A stretch of DNA of 64,000 nt from Methylobacillus methanolivorans (GTDB lineage Bacteria; Pseudomonadota; Gammaproteobacteria; Burkholderiales; Methylophilaceae), in NCBI RefSeq assembly GCF_044751345.1, contig NZ_JBIWXY010000002.1, positions 186,001 to 250,000 of the forward strand, given 5' to 3'. The stretch's first letter is position 1; the number at the start of each line of letters is the position of its first letter. Under the pieces are notes generated by a model. It did not search any database and was not told the DNA's origin. It was given only the letters and a program-made list of their open reading frames with translations. Below, piece after piece: positions 53,284 through 61,580 of the stretch. Both the position numbers and the translations under genes were made by a program.

Positions 53284-53433
53284 TGCGTGGCTCCTCCCAC
53301 AAAAATAATTATCAATGAACTGCCTATATTCTATCGCGCCGGAGGCGATTCCGGCAGGGCTATGCAGCAGATGTGGGGTGAAGCGTTGGCAAGCCAGCCC
53401 TACAACAGGGCGTTGGGCTGGCTTCAGGAGGGC

Positions 53434-53841
53434 TTAGTTGGCGGAGAGGCAACTCTTCATGAAGGTTTTGCGGGCATCACCAGTCAGGCTCTTTTTGCCT
53501 GCTTCGGCATTACAGCTTTTCATTTTCTGTTGCTGGGTATTGCCCGCGACTTCAGGTGCACCGGAAAGGCAGTTCTTCATGAATGCCTTGCGCTCGTCGC
53601 CCTTGAGACTTTTTTCACCTGCTGAGGCGTTGCATGATTTCATGCGTTCCTGCTGGCTATTGGCGGGGGTATCGGCAGTGGCGGATAAGCATGATTTCAT
53701 GAAATCTTTGCGCGCATCACCGCTCAGGTTCTTGGTGGCTGCCTCGGTATTGCAGGATTTCATTTTCTCCTGCTGCGGGTTGGCCTGGGCAGTGCTGATA
53801 CAGAGAATAGATAACAACAGGGTGCTCATTAGCAGTTTCAT
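53434..53841 (-). CDS. PsiF repeat protein (three tandem repeats)
   Basis: 135 residues: a signal peptide (MKLLMSTLLLSILCISTAQA) and three PsiF repeats. Each repeat has the pattern QQ-x-[KR]MKSCN followed ~12 residues later by L-x-GD-[AE]RK-x-FMK-[SN]CLS, for example KMKSCNTEAATKNLSGDARK. Two cysteines per repeat could form a disulfide in the periplasm. PsiF is known as a phosphate-starvation-inducible protein in E. coli, but its function is not established. The three-copy layout is longer than the usual two. Confidence 0.88.
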   Translation of the reverse strand: MKLLMSTLLLSILCISTAQANPQQEKMKSCNTEAATKNLSGDARKDFMKSCLSATADTPANSQQERMKSCNASAGEKSLKGDERKAFMKNCLSGAPEVAGNTQQQKMKSCNAEAGKKSLTGDARKTFMKSCLSAN

Positions 53842-53960
53842 TGCAGGAGTCTCCTCGTGGGGGTGATTGCGCCAAAGGCTGGCGTTGGGGATTACCTGCT
53901 TATCTTACTGCGAATTCCGGCTGGTGTAGTGAGCAGAAAAGTAGCGATGACAATTGTTGA

Positions 53961-54065
53961 CTAAAAAAGCTTTTCCGCGATATCCATGATCATATGCTGA
54001 ATATAGATGACGCCTAGTGCCAGCGCGTTGGCGATGCGTAGCAGAGATTGACTGAAAAACTGCAT
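53961..54065 (-). CDS. Small hydrophobic protein, unknown function
   Basis: 34 residues: MQFFSQSLLRIANALALGVI, then YIQHMIMDIAEKLF. It is not recognised as a known family. A good ribosome binding site (AGGAG, 8 nt before the ATG) and position 16 nt after the sulfatase stop argue for a translated gene co-transcribed with it. The sequence reads as one amphipathic or membrane-spanning helix (about 7-28) with a short charged end. Possibly a small membrane peptide that modifies the sulfatase-like protein; this is inference. Confidence 0.55.
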   Translation of the reverse strand: MQFFSQSLLRIANALALGVIYIQHMIMDIAEKLF

Positions 54066-54081
54066 GGTGATGCTCCTGACT

Positions 54082-55962
54082 TCATGATGTTTTATCCAGG
54101 AAGCGCGTCAGGTCATGCATGATTTGCAGCATGATATTGACCTGTTGTTTTTGCGCCTCCGCGTTACCGGCAGGATTGAGTGCCTCGTCGTTGGCACTAC
54201 TGATCTTGCTTCTGGCATAGCCACTGACATTCATGGAGAGCTTGATGGCTTTGTCGACATAGGCAATCCGACTCCAGTCGGAAATATACGCAAACTGTCG
54301 TTCTGGCCCGCGCAAGAGATCGTGCCCCAGTGCATAGTCAGCTACCGGGTTTTCCACGCCAAGATAAGGCATCAGGGTGGGCACGATGTCCATGTGGCTA
54401 CTGAGTTGGTCGTGAACACCTGCTGGCACATCGGGTAGCCACAGCAACAACGGGGTGCGCACTTGCTCGTTGACGAAGGTGGAGTTGTGACCCCAATAGC
54501 CTCGCTCCATGAATTCCTCGCCATGATCCCCGACCAGTATGACAATGGTGTGATCCAGCAACTGGTGCTGTTCCAGGTAATCAAAAATGCGGCCAAACTG
54601 GCTATCAAGATGATGTACGGCATTGATATAGCGATTCTTGATCGGCTCGATGTCGTGCATCAGCGCTTCCCGGCTCAGGGTGGCGTAGTTGATGTCATCC
54701 TTGTACGGGCGGCGGATGACGCTTTCTTCAGGGAAGTAATAACGCGCATGCGGCGACTCGAAGAACATGAAGCCGAAAAATGGCTTTGCTTGATCGTGCG
54801 TGTCGATGAAATTCAGCAGGTCGCCGACATTCTGCCTGTCGTTCATCCAGCCTGGATGGCCGTTTTTTTGCAGGGATTGCATATGTGCAACGGGCACATG
54901 GCTGAAGATGGTGCGGTCAAACTCCGGGTAGCTGAACATGGCGCTGGTATACAGGCTCATGTCATAGCCCTGTTGCTGCAATACATCAATGATGGCCGCG
55001 CCGCGCTGATCACGCAGGAAGGGGAACCAATAATTACCCGGTAGCCCCGTGAACATGCTGAACACGCCCATGCGCGTGCCGTTGCCGCCACTGTAGTTGC
55101 GGGTGAAGCGTTGTGCTCGCTGCGCGAACTCCCAGGTGCGCGGCATGACTTCGGGGTTAAGCATATCCGCGCGCCAGGATTCTGCCGTGAGCCAGAGGAT
55201 GTTGTATGGCTTGGCGGGAGCCTTGATGGATAATGGGTTCAAGGGGTAATTCAGTCGGCCATCAATGCGCAGTTTAGGCCGTTCAGCAATATTCATCCCC
55301 AGGTGTTTGAACAGCCCTTTGGCGGTGACAGTCTGGAAGAAAGGCACTTGCTCGGCCAGCTCTGTCGTGGCGGTCTTGCCCATGGCATCTTGTGCTGCAT
55401 AGCCTAGGTGGACGCCTACAGTTGCCAACAGTAATAGCGTGCTGGCCCGTTTCAGGGAAGGAGCCTTGGTTGTCCGGTGTTTCTTGCCAAGAATGTGAGC
55501 CAGAAACAACAAGGCGACTTGCAGGATAACGAATCCGGCAGCAATCAAGCCGAAACCCAGGCTGGATTCTGCACTGCCGCCTAACGAGTCGATACCTCCT
55601 GGCGTTGTCACCAAGTTGATAATGAAACCGTTGATGAAGGTGCCATACAGCGTATAGAGCTTGGCATTGGCATACAGTAGCAAGGTGGTGACGCTGGTGG
55701 TGAGCACGCCCGTGACGTATGCAGGCCAGGTATGCTTGCGTAATAACCGATAGACAAGCCAGGTTAATAGCGCCGAGGGAAGCAGATAATAAGCGCTATA
55801 GCAAAGCCAGCTTGCCGCAACAAGGATAAAACTGGTGAGGCCTGCTTGCCATGCTTCTTGTAACTTGATGCTATCTGAGGCAAGCAATGCGACGGGAAAA
55901 TAGCTGAGCAGATAGAAGTAAATCAAGCGGGTGGAGGTGTTTAGGCTGCGCATTGGATACAT
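54082..55962 (-). CDS. YejM/LtaS-like membrane sulfatase-domain protein
   Basis: The frame is open to 56004 (TTG); the ATG at 55962 gives 626 residues and is a guess, as neither has a clear ribosome binding site. Five or so membrane helices fill the first ~190 residues (DUF3413-like). The periplasmic domain is a sulfatase/alkaline phosphatase fold: ILWLTAESWRADMLNPEVMP, SGGNGTRMGVFSMFTGLPGN (candidate catalytic Thr), MFFESPHARYYFP, and GDHGEEFMERGYWGHNSTFV (metal site). E. coli YejM/PbgA of this type regulates LPS synthesis; LtaS-type relatives are phosphoglycerol transferases. Which applies here is unclear. Confidence 0.85.
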   Translation of the reverse strand: MYPMRSLNTSTRLIYFYLLSYFPVALLASDSIKLQEAWQAGLTSFILVAASWLCYSAYYLLPSALLTWLVYRLLRKHTWPAYVTGVLTTSVTTLLLYANAKLYTLYGTFINGFIINLVTTPGGIDSLGGSAESSLGFGLIAAGFVILQVALLFLAHILGKKHRTTKAPSLKRASTLLLLATVGVHLGYAAQDAMGKTATTELAEQVPFFQTVTAKGLFKHLGMNIAERPKLRIDGRLNYPLNPLSIKAPAKPYNILWLTAESWRADMLNPEVMPRTWEFAQRAQRFTRNYSGGNGTRMGVFSMFTGLPGNYWFPFLRDQRGAAIIDVLQQQGYDMSLYTSAMFSYPEFDRTIFSHVPVAHMQSLQKNGHPGWMNDRQNVGDLLNFIDTHDQAKPFFGFMFFESPHARYYFPEESVIRRPYKDDINYATLSREALMHDIEPIKNRYINAVHHLDSQFGRIFDYLEQHQLLDHTIVILVGDHGEEFMERGYWGHNSTFVNEQVRTPLLLWLPDVPAGVHDQLSSHMDIVPTLMPYLGVENPVADYALGHDLLRGPERQFAYISDWSRIAYVDKAIKLSMNVSGYARSKISSANDEALNPAGNAEAQKQQVNIMLQIMHDLTRFLDKTS

Positions 55963-56079
55963 GACGTCATGAAAGTCATGTATCTGTCGCAATTCCAATG
56001 CCAAGATGTAGGTGATCTTTGGTACAGTTTTCTGGCTATGTAAATCAGTGAGTTATATTCTATTGAAGTGTTTGAGAAT

Positions 56080-56142
56080 GTTAATTCATGTAAATTTTGC
56101 AGGCTTGTATTCAGCTACCCTGCAAAATTTACATGAATTAAC
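56080..56142. repeat. Perfect 24-bp inverted repeat
   Basis: The arm at 56080-56103 is the exact reverse complement of 56119-56142, with a 15-nt loop (56104-56118). Arms begin GTTAATTCATG and end TTTTGCAGG. The hairpin lies ~27 nt before the ORF at 56169. Neither side has a T tract, so it does not look like an ordinary terminator. It could be an mRNA hairpin in the 5' leader of the small gene, a protein-binding site, or a remnant of a mobile element. Confidence 0.9.
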
Positions 56143-56168
56143 GGATGTAAAAACCAGGAGGTAATGTG

Positions 56169-56414
56169 ATGCAGCAATCATTGCAGCAGGCCGTTGAGCT
56201 TGCATTGCATGACGATTGGGATGGGGCGCATGAGATCGCGCAAGCGTCTAACGAGGTGACGGCACACTGGATACACGCTGTGCTGCACAAAATCGAGGGA
56301 GATGAGTGGAATAGCCGCTATTGGTATCGGCGTACCCCGCATGAGTATGAGGAGTATGCCGACCCAAAGGCGGAGCTGCGTGCGATTGCCGCAACCTTGC
56401 AAGGCGGGGAGTGA
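56169..56414 (+). CDS. Small conserved-looking protein, unknown function
   Basis: 81 residues from the ATG at 56169, with a strong AGGAGG 7-8 nt upstream. The sequence (MQQSLQQAVELALHDDWDGA, then HEIAQASNEVTAHWIHAVLH, KIEGDEWNSRYWYRRTPHEY) reads as two helices rich in His, Glu and Trp, with no signal peptide. I do not recognise a family. It follows a large perfect inverted repeat and is convergent with gnd, whose stop is 24 nt away. The good ribosome binding site and even codon use support a real gene. Confidence 0.65.
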   Translation: MQQSLQQAVELALHDDWDGAHEIAQASNEVTAHWIHAVLHKIEGDEWNSRYWYRRTPHEYEEYADPKAELRAIAATLQGGE

Positions 56415-56427
56415 AGACTCCCTCGCC
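56403..56427. terminator. Hairpin between the 82-codon gene and gnd
   Basis: GGCGGGGAGT, loop GAAG, ACTCCC with a bulged T then CGCC, at 56403-56427, spanning the small gene's stop. It could end both convergent transcripts, but T tracts are weak. Confidence 0.4.
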
Positions 56428-56438
56428 TATTTGCGTGC

Positions 56439-57950
56439 TTATACCTTGAGTTGCGGACGATCAGGTTCTGGCCAGTCGGTATGGAAGAACTGGCCGCGTG
56501 GCTGGTCTGTGCGTTCGTAGGTGTGGGCACCAAAGTAATCGCGTTGTGCCTGCAACAGGTTGGCAGGCAGTGTCGCGCTACGGTAGCCATCATAGTAAGA
56601 CAACGCTGCGCAGAATGCCTGCGCCGGGATGCCGTTACGCACCGCCAGCGAGACCACTTCGCGCCAGCTTTCCTGCCCTTCATCGAGTGCTTCGGTGAAG
56701 TAAGGGTCCAGCATCAGGTTCTTCAGGCGTGAATCCAGCGCATAAGCATCGGTGATTTTTTGCAGGAAGCGGGCGCGGATGATGCAACCGCCGCGCCAGA
56801 TTTGCGCGATCTCACCGAAGTTGAGCTTCCAGTTGTAAGCAACCTGGGCTTTGTCCATGAGCTGGAAACCTTGGGCGTAAGCGCAGATCTTGGAGCAATA
56901 CAGCGCATTGCGGATGGCCTCTATCAGTTTCTCGCGGTCAGCTTCCAGTTTGATGGTGGGGCCCTTGAGAATGGTGCTGGCTTCCACGCGTTCATCCTTG
57001 ACGGTAGACAAGGCACGCGCAAACACGGCGGCGGCGATCGCATTGGCAGGTGAGCCCAGTTCCAGTGCGTTGGCGGCAGTCCATTGGCCAGTACCTTTCT
57101 GGCCTGCGGCATCCATGATCTTGTCGACGAGGAAGCCGTCACCGGAGGGGTCTTTTTGTTGCAGGATGTCGCCGGTGATTTCGATCAGGAAGCTCGACAG
57201 TTCGCCCTTGTTCCATTCCTCGAATACCTTGCCGATCTCGTCTGCACGCATGCCGAGCAGGTTCTTCATTAGCCAATAGGCTTCGCAGATCAACTGCATG
57301 TCGATGTATTCGATGCCGTTGTGCACCATCTTGACATAGTGGCCAGCGCCATCAGGGCCAATATATTCGGCACAGGAGAAGCCGCCTTGCACGGGCTTGC
57401 CAGGCTCTGCGCCTTCAATTGGCTTGCCGGTGCGCGGGTCTACCTTGGCAGCAATGTCGCGCCAAATCGGTTCGAGCGATGACCATGCCTTGCGTGTGCC
57501 ACTGGGCATGAGCGATGGGCCAAAGCGTGCACCTGTTTCACCACCTGATACGCCTGAGCCAATGAATTCCAGGCCTTTCGCCTTGAGCTCCTTCTCGCGG
57601 CGAATGGTGTCAGTCCAGAGCGCATTGCCACCATCAATGATGATGTCGCCTTCTTCCAGGAAAGGAATGAGGGCGTTGATGGTGACATCGGTGGCGCTGC
57701 CTGCCTTGACCAACAGCACGATTTTGCGTGGGCGCTTGATGCTTAATACAAAGGTGGCGAGGTCTTCAAAGCCTTTCAGCTTGGCGGCGGAAGGCTCGTT
57801 TTCCTTGCAATGTGCGGTGAATTTGCGTGTTTTTTCCGGGTCGCGGTTGTAGACGGAGATCGTATAGCCGTGATCTGCGATGTTAAGTGCTAGGTTCTGC
57901 CCCATGACTGCTAAACCAATGAGGCCAATATCTGCGGTATTTGTACTCAT
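56439..57950 (-). CDS. gnd: 6-phosphogluconate dehydrogenase (decarboxylating)
   Basis: 503 residues. It starts IGLIGLAVMGQNLALNIADH, the dinucleotide-binding G-x-A-x-M-G site, followed by SIKRPRKIVLLVKAGSATD. Catalytic signatures are IGSGVSGGETGARFGPSLMP, YVKMVHNGIEYIDMQLICEA with the general-base lysine, and GTGQWTAANALELGSPANAI. It oxidises 6-phosphogluconate to ribulose 5-phosphate, CO2 and a reduced nicotinamide. In RuMP methylotrophs this step closes the cyclic oxidation of formaldehyde, so it is central rather than accessory. It appears to be transcribed alone. Confidence 0.95.
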   Translation of the reverse strand: MSTNTADIGLIGLAVMGQNLALNIADHGYTISVYNRDPEKTRKFTAHCKENEPSAAKLKGFEDLATFVLSIKRPRKIVLLVKAGSATDVTINALIPFLEEGDIIIDGGNALWTDTIRREKELKAKGLEFIGSGVSGGETGARFGPSLMPSGTRKAWSSLEPIWRDIAAKVDPRTGKPIEGAEPGKPVQGGFSCAEYIGPDGAGHYVKMVHNGIEYIDMQLICEAYWLMKNLLGMRADEIGKVFEEWNKGELSSFLIEITGDILQQKDPSGDGFLVDKIMDAAGQKGTGQWTAANALELGSPANAIAAAVFARALSTVKDERVEASTILKGPTIKLEADREKLIEAIRNALYCSKICAYAQGFQLMDKAQVAYNWKLNFGEIAQIWRGGCIIRARFLQKITDAYALDSRLKNLMLDPYFTEALDEGQESWREVVSLAVRNGIPAQAFCAALSYYDGYRSATLPANLLQAQRDYFGAHTYERTDQPRGQFFHTDWPEPDRPQLKV

Positions 57951-58109
57951 AATGATTGCTTCTTGTTAAGTAGGGTGGATAGAAACGAGAGCTACAACAG
58001 CGCACGAGCCTATACAGCTCGGTAAAACAGCTCCCAGCCAAGACTATAGACCTTTATGGAGGAACCTACAAAGCCAAAGTTCCGGGAAATTTGGAATTTA
58101 TTAAGGCTG

Positions 58110-58523
58110 TTATGGATTTGTGGGGCGAGCGCCAGCAATATGAGAGATAAGATTGAGGCGGCGATTGAGGGTGTGGCCAGCAATCAATAGCAGACTACCC
58201 GGTATCGTCACGGCAATTTCGGCTGCTGTGCTCATGGGCAGAAAGGCTGCGCTACCCACCAAGGCAAGGCCTGCTGCGAGCAATAGGCTGGGCTTGCCAT
58301 CACCATGATGACGCCAGCCTGACCATGCACCAAAAATAGCAGCAGGTAATAAGGCGATGAATAGCCATACATGCACGCTCTCATCCAGAAACACGGAAAG
58401 CGGCAATACCATGGCCAGCAATGGCAGCACCGTACAGTGGATCAGGCACAGCATGGAGACAAAGTTGCCGAATTTGTCCCAGTTGACGAGTTTTATGATG
58501 GAGAAACGGATGATGTGCATCAC
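58110..58523 (-). CDS. MerC-like membrane protein
   Basis: 137 residues with about four hydrophobic segments. The MerC-type start is WDKFGNFVSMLCLIHCTVLP, with the C-x3-C pair (CLIHC) in the first helix that binds mercury in known MerC, then LFIALLPAAIFGAWSGWRHH. No merR, merA or merP gene is nearby, so mercury uptake is unproven. Many proteobacteria carry such a stand-alone MerC-domain protein of unknown function. Confidence 0.82.
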   Translation of the reverse strand: MMHIIRFSIIKLVNWDKFGNFVSMLCLIHCTVLPLLAMVLPLSVFLDESVHVWLFIALLPAAIFGAWSGWRHHGDGKPSLLLAAGLALVGSAAFLPMSTAAEIAVTIPGSLLLIAGHTLNRRLNLISHIAGARPTNP

Positions 58524-58612
58524 AGTTGCAGATTGGTATGACAGGGAGATTCTAGCGTAATGAGGATTAAAAAAGCAACTTTGTTGCAGAATTGTGATAC
58601 ATGTTATCCCGG

Positions 58613-58659
58613 CGTTGGAAGATAGCTAGTGAGTTGCAACAGCCTGCTATCTTCCAACG
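58613..58659. repeat. 14-bp perfect hairpin behind the PEP-CTERM gene
   Basis: CGTTGGAAGATAGC (58613-58626) and GCTATCTTCCAACG (58646-58659) with a 19-nt loop, starting 8 nt past the PEP-CTERM gene stop. No T tract follows on the minus strand. It probably protects or terminates that mRNA. Confidence 0.6.
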
Positions 58660-58667
58660 TGCATGCA

Positions 58668-59303
58668 TTACCCTTGGTTGCGCCTACGCCAACCCATGGC
58701 TGCAAAAGCACTCAAGCCTATCAACATCAAGCCGTAGGTGCTGGGTTCTGGCACCAAGGCAACATTATCTAGCAAGCCGGTATCTGGACCAGATTGATAT
58801 TCAGCACGGATTTTCAATGCACTTAAGTCTGATAGCACGGCGAGTAGTTGCTCATCGCTCGCTGCAGAGCCATTCAGGCTGCTCACGCGCCATCCTTCTG
58901 ATGCAATCAATGGCACAGCATAGGATGTCCATGCACCATTGGCAGGATAGTAGCCTGTATCAAATACCAAGGTGAGTCCTGCACCTTGCAGGATGACATC
59001 ACCGTCTTCAAATTGATTGGGTGAGCCAGGATAGATTTGTTGCAGGTCAAAGGTCAGGTGAGTGCCAAATGCCGCGCTTTGATTGCCCAGAAATTTTGTC
59101 GGAGCGATAAAGAATGTCACACCGCCAATGGTCTGGTCATCAATGCTGACATAACCACCAGGATTCCAGGTCAGCGGGCCGCTGGCGTCGCCAGCGGCTG
59201 TCCAGCCATCATCGCCAGTAGAAAAGTTGCTGCTGGCAGCAAAGGCGGTGGAGTTCAGGAGGGTTAAGCCAAGGATGCTGATGAAGACGTGGATTTTATT
59301 CAT
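58668..59303 (-). CDS. PEP-CTERM sorting-domain surface protein
   Basis: 211 residues. A signal peptide (MNKIHVFISILGLTLLNSTA, cleaved near FAA) precedes a beta-rich body (FSTGDDGWTAAGDASGPLTW, then LTFDLQQIYPGSPNQFEDGD) resembling laminin-B/PEP-CTERM ectodomains. The C-terminus carries the PEP-CTERM signal: VPEPSTYGLMLIGLSAFAAM followed by GWRRRNQG. Such proteins are processed by an exosortase (EpsH/XrtA-type) and moved to the cell surface, usually with exopolysaccharide. The exosortase is not in the window. Ligand is unknown. Confidence 0.9.
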   Translation of the reverse strand: MNKIHVFISILGLTLLNSTAFAASSNFSTGDDGWTAAGDASGPLTWNPGGYVSIDDQTIGGVTFFIAPTKFLGNQSAAFGTHLTFDLQQIYPGSPNQFEDGDVILQGAGLTLVFDTGYYPANGAWTSYAVPLIASEGWRVSSLNGSAASDEQLLAVLSDLSALKIRAEYQSGPDTGLLDNVALVPEPSTYGLMLIGLSAFAAMGWRRRNQG

Positions 59304-59516
59304 TGATCTCTTACTCCCTTGTTTATAAAGTTAATTTGCATTGTGACGTTAGGCTTCCTGCCCTGGCCATACAATAGTCCGATTGGACTACGATATTTGC
59401 CTTGAATCTTTACCCGGAATTACCAAGCTTTACATTAACCCTACAAACTTAGGCTCAGCCTTGCCAGTCTTACTGTTACTTTCCAAGTAAGGGATGAATC
59501 GAGGTGTATGGTGGCA

Positions 59517-59915
59517 ATGTCAAAACGGTTGATGACGCTTTTAATGCTGGCTGGTAGTTTGCTGCTGAGTGCAGGTGTTCAGGCTGATCCTTGGCATGGA
59601 GGTCACCGTCATGGAGGCCCCAATGTTGGTTTCTATTTCGGTCCTGGTTTTTATGGCCCGGGCTGGGGGCCATATTATCCCCGTCCGTACTATGTCGTCC
59701 CACCGCCGATCTATCCCTATTATCCACCCGTGGTGGTGACGCCTGCACCTGTCGCACCGCCTGTGTATGTTGAGCAGACGCCGCAGCCAAGCGCGGTGCC
59801 AGAGGTGGCTGATAGTGGCTATTGGTATTACTGCAAGCAGCCTGAGGGATATTACCCTTATGTGAAAGAGTGCCCTGCTGGCTGGCAGAAGGTTGCACCT
59901 CAACCTGCACGGTAA
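59517..59915 (+). CDS. Secreted proline/tyrosine-rich protein
   Basis: 132 residues from the ATG at 59517, 10 nt after GAGGTG; an ATG at 59508 sits too close to it. A signal peptide (MSKRLMTLLMLAGSLLLSAG, ends VQA) is followed by a His/Gly-rich stretch (WHGGHRHGGPNVGFYFGPGF) and a proline/tyrosine-rich run (YYPRPYYVVPPPIYPYYPP). The C-terminal module (SGYWYYCKQPEGYYPYVKEC, then PAGWQKVAP) recurs in proteobacterial envelope proteins of unknown function. It is the first of three same-strand envelope genes. Confidence 0.78.
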   Translation: MSKRLMTLLMLAGSLLLSAGVQADPWHGGHRHGGPNVGFYFGPGFYGPGWGPYYPRPYYVVPPPIYPYYPPVVVTPAPVAPPVYVEQTPQPSAVPEVADSGYWYYCKQPEGYYPYVKECPAGWQKVAPQPAR

Positions 59916-59929
59916 TGGAGGGAATGATC

Positions 59930-60466
59930 ATGAAACGCCTTGCTGTATTGCTACCAGTGCTGTTATTGAGTGCCTGCGCCAGTGTGCCGCCGGATGGCCC
60001 AAGTCGCATGGCGTTGCCGGGCAGTACCAAGAGTTTTGACCAGTTTCGTTATGACGATAGTGTATGCCGGCAATTTGGGCTGGAGCAGAGCGGCTCGGCA
60101 AAAGCCGCGGCAAAAGATAGCGCTGTGACCAGCGCTGCTGTGGGTACAGTGGTCGGGGGCTTGCTCGGCGCTGCCGTCGGTGGGCATGAGGGTGCCGCAG
60201 TGGGGGCCGGTTCTGGCCTGTTGTTTGGCACCATGGCAGGAGCCGGCATGGCGGCAGATTCTTACGATGCTGCGCAACAGCGTTATGACAATGCTTATAC
60301 GCAATGCATGTATGCCAAGGGGCACAAGGTGGCAGTGTCGGGCAACCTTGCGCAGACGCGCCAGCAAACAGAGTCGGTACGCCGTAGTGTGCCGCCTCCA
60401 CCTCCGCCCCCTGGATATCGTGGTGCGCCGTTATCCGCTGGCGTGCCGCCAGATTATCAACAATAA
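59930..60466 (+). CDS. Glycine-zipper lipoprotein
   Basis: 178 residues from the ATG at 59930, with GGAGGGAATGATC upstream; an upstream ATG at 59870 overlaps the previous gene in another frame. The signal ends in lipobox LLSACASV (C18). A glycine-zipper membrane region follows (AAVGTVVGGLLGAAVGGHEG, AAVGAGSGLLFGTMAGAGMA), then YDAAQQRYDNAYTQCMYAKG and a proline-rich tail. Similar proteins belong to the YMGG/glycine-zipper groups of outer-membrane lipoproteins of unknown role. It begins 15 nt after the previous gene, so the two are probably co-transcribed. Confidence 0.83.
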   Translation: MKRLAVLLPVLLLSACASVPPDGPSRMALPGSTKSFDQFRYDDSVCRQFGLEQSGSAKAAAKDSAVTSAAVGTVVGGLLGAAVGGHEGAAVGAGSGLLFGTMAGAGMAADSYDAAQQRYDNAYTQCMYAKGHKVAVSGNLAQTRQQTESVRRSVPPPPPPPGYRGAPLSAGVPPDYQQ

Positions 60467-60542
60467 CAATCATCGTGAATGAAGTAGTTTGCAGGTATCG
60501 GGGATCAATAGCATAGCGATACTGCGGTATCAGGAGGACATC

Positions 60543-61052
60543 ATGAAGTATTCAAACAAGAACAAGGTATGGTCAGCGCTGGCTGTGGTTATGTTGTCGA
60601 CCGCTCTTGCCCAAGGCGCGGCATATGCGCATCCCGACGATAGGCCTGATCGGGGCCCACGTCATGAACATCGTTGGGATAAGGGCCAGGAGCGAGGACA
60701 TGTTGAACGTGGCCCGCGTGGCGGTAAGGGCTGGGATCGTGGCGGACATCCAGTAGTGGTCCAGCAGAATGTGTATTACCAGTTCCGTGACCAGGATAGG
60801 ATGAGGTTGTATAACCAGTACCAACGCAGCTTCCGCAATGCGCACTGGGATCGCAGGCCAGACTTCAGGCCCGGCTATGTCGTCATGCCCGCTTACCGGC
60901 CTTACATCACGCCTGTGCCGGTGCATGTGTTACGCACCTTGCCACCGCCTCCACCGGGATATGTGATTGGCTACTATCAAGGTTATAACGTCGTTTACGA
61001 TCCTACGACGTATGTCATCCTGACAGCGATAGATTTGCTGTCCAGGAGATAA
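60543..61052 (+). CDS. RcnB-like periplasmic protein
   Basis: 169 residues from the ATG at 60543, with AGGAGGACATC directly upstream. A signal peptide (MKYSNKNKVWSALAVVMLST, ends AYA) precedes a His/Arg/Gly-rich segment (HPDDRPDRGPRHEHRWDKGQ) and a region (YRPYITPVPVHVLRTLPPPP, then GYVIGYYQGYNVVYDPTTYV) characteristic of the RcnB family. RcnB affects nickel/cobalt balance in E. coli; homologues are often simply periplasmic proteins of unknown function. It ends next to the convergent chalcone isomerase-like gene. Confidence 0.8.
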   Translation: MKYSNKNKVWSALAVVMLSTALAQGAAYAHPDDRPDRGPRHEHRWDKGQERGHVERGPRGGKGWDRGGHPVVVQQNVYYQFRDQDRMRLYNQYQRSFRNAHWDRRPDFRPGYVVMPAYRPYITPVPVHVLRTLPPPPPGYVIGYYQGYNVVYDPTTYVILTAIDLLSRR

Positions 61053-61053
61053 C

Positions 61054-61569
61054 TCAGGGTTGGCCGATGAGTTTCAGCCGTAGCTTAGGTTCCGTGGTTT
61101 TGCTCCCTAGCCAGATATCCAGAAAGCAGCGGCTGAACTCGGCATCATGAATCGTGGTGGTCACTTCGCCATTGCTGAAAAAACGCAGGCTTTGATCCGG
61201 TAGTAACAAGGCAGTCAGGCTGTCACCTGCTTTGACGTCGGTGAAAGCGCTCTGCATGACTGGCGTCCAGCGAGCAATCTTGTCTTCCTCTACCCCTTGT
61301 TTGCGCATTTGTTTGGCACCTTCCTTGGCCAGCTCCTCGGCCGTAAAGGTGTGACCGTAGATCAGCTCCAGGGCATGCGGTTTGTCTGCTGTATATTGGC
61401 CGCGCTCTGCCCATAACCTCGCTTCATACACTTTGATGCCGAACCAACGCAATACACCCTTGCCCACTAATGCTACCTGCGGCAAATCTGGCTCAAGATA
61501 GGTGGGCGCTATATCCTTTGCCCAGGCTACGCTGGTGAGGAGCAACCAGCCGATGATCAAGATACGCAT
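61054..61569 (-). CDS. Chalcone isomerase-like (CHI) domain protein
   Basis: 171 residues: a signal peptide (MRILIIGWLLLTSVAWAKDI) and a CHI-like domain (LVGKGVLRWFGIKVYEARLW, then PHALELIYGHTFTAEELAKE, RFFSNGEVTTTIHDAEFSRC). Bacterial members lack flavonoid substrates and may bind fatty acids in the periplasm. It starts 11 nt after the cyclopropane synthase stop on the same strand, so it is in the CFA operon and may act on unsaturated or modified fatty acids. Its exact role is unproven. Confidence 0.83.
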   Translation of the reverse strand: MRILIIGWLLLTSVAWAKDIAPTYLEPDLPQVALVGKGVLRWFGIKVYEARLWAERGQYTADKPHALELIYGHTFTAEELAKEGAKQMRKQGVEEDKIARWTPVMQSAFTDVKAGDSLTALLLPDQSLRFFSNGEVTTTIHDAEFSRCFLDIWLGSKTTEPKLRLKLIGQP

Positions 61570-61580
61570 GTGAGCCTCCT

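Noticed and set aside
53301..53314. Fur-box-like TGATAATTATTTTT upstream of the dienelactone hydrolase gene
   Set aside because: Only the left half matches the 7-1-7 consensus; the right half is A/T only, so chance in an AT-rich stretch is as likely.
53434..53841. Tandem DNA repeats in the PsiF gene as a mobile or CRISPR-like repeat
   Set aside because: The repeats are in frame and encode the PsiF protein motif, so they are explained by the protein.
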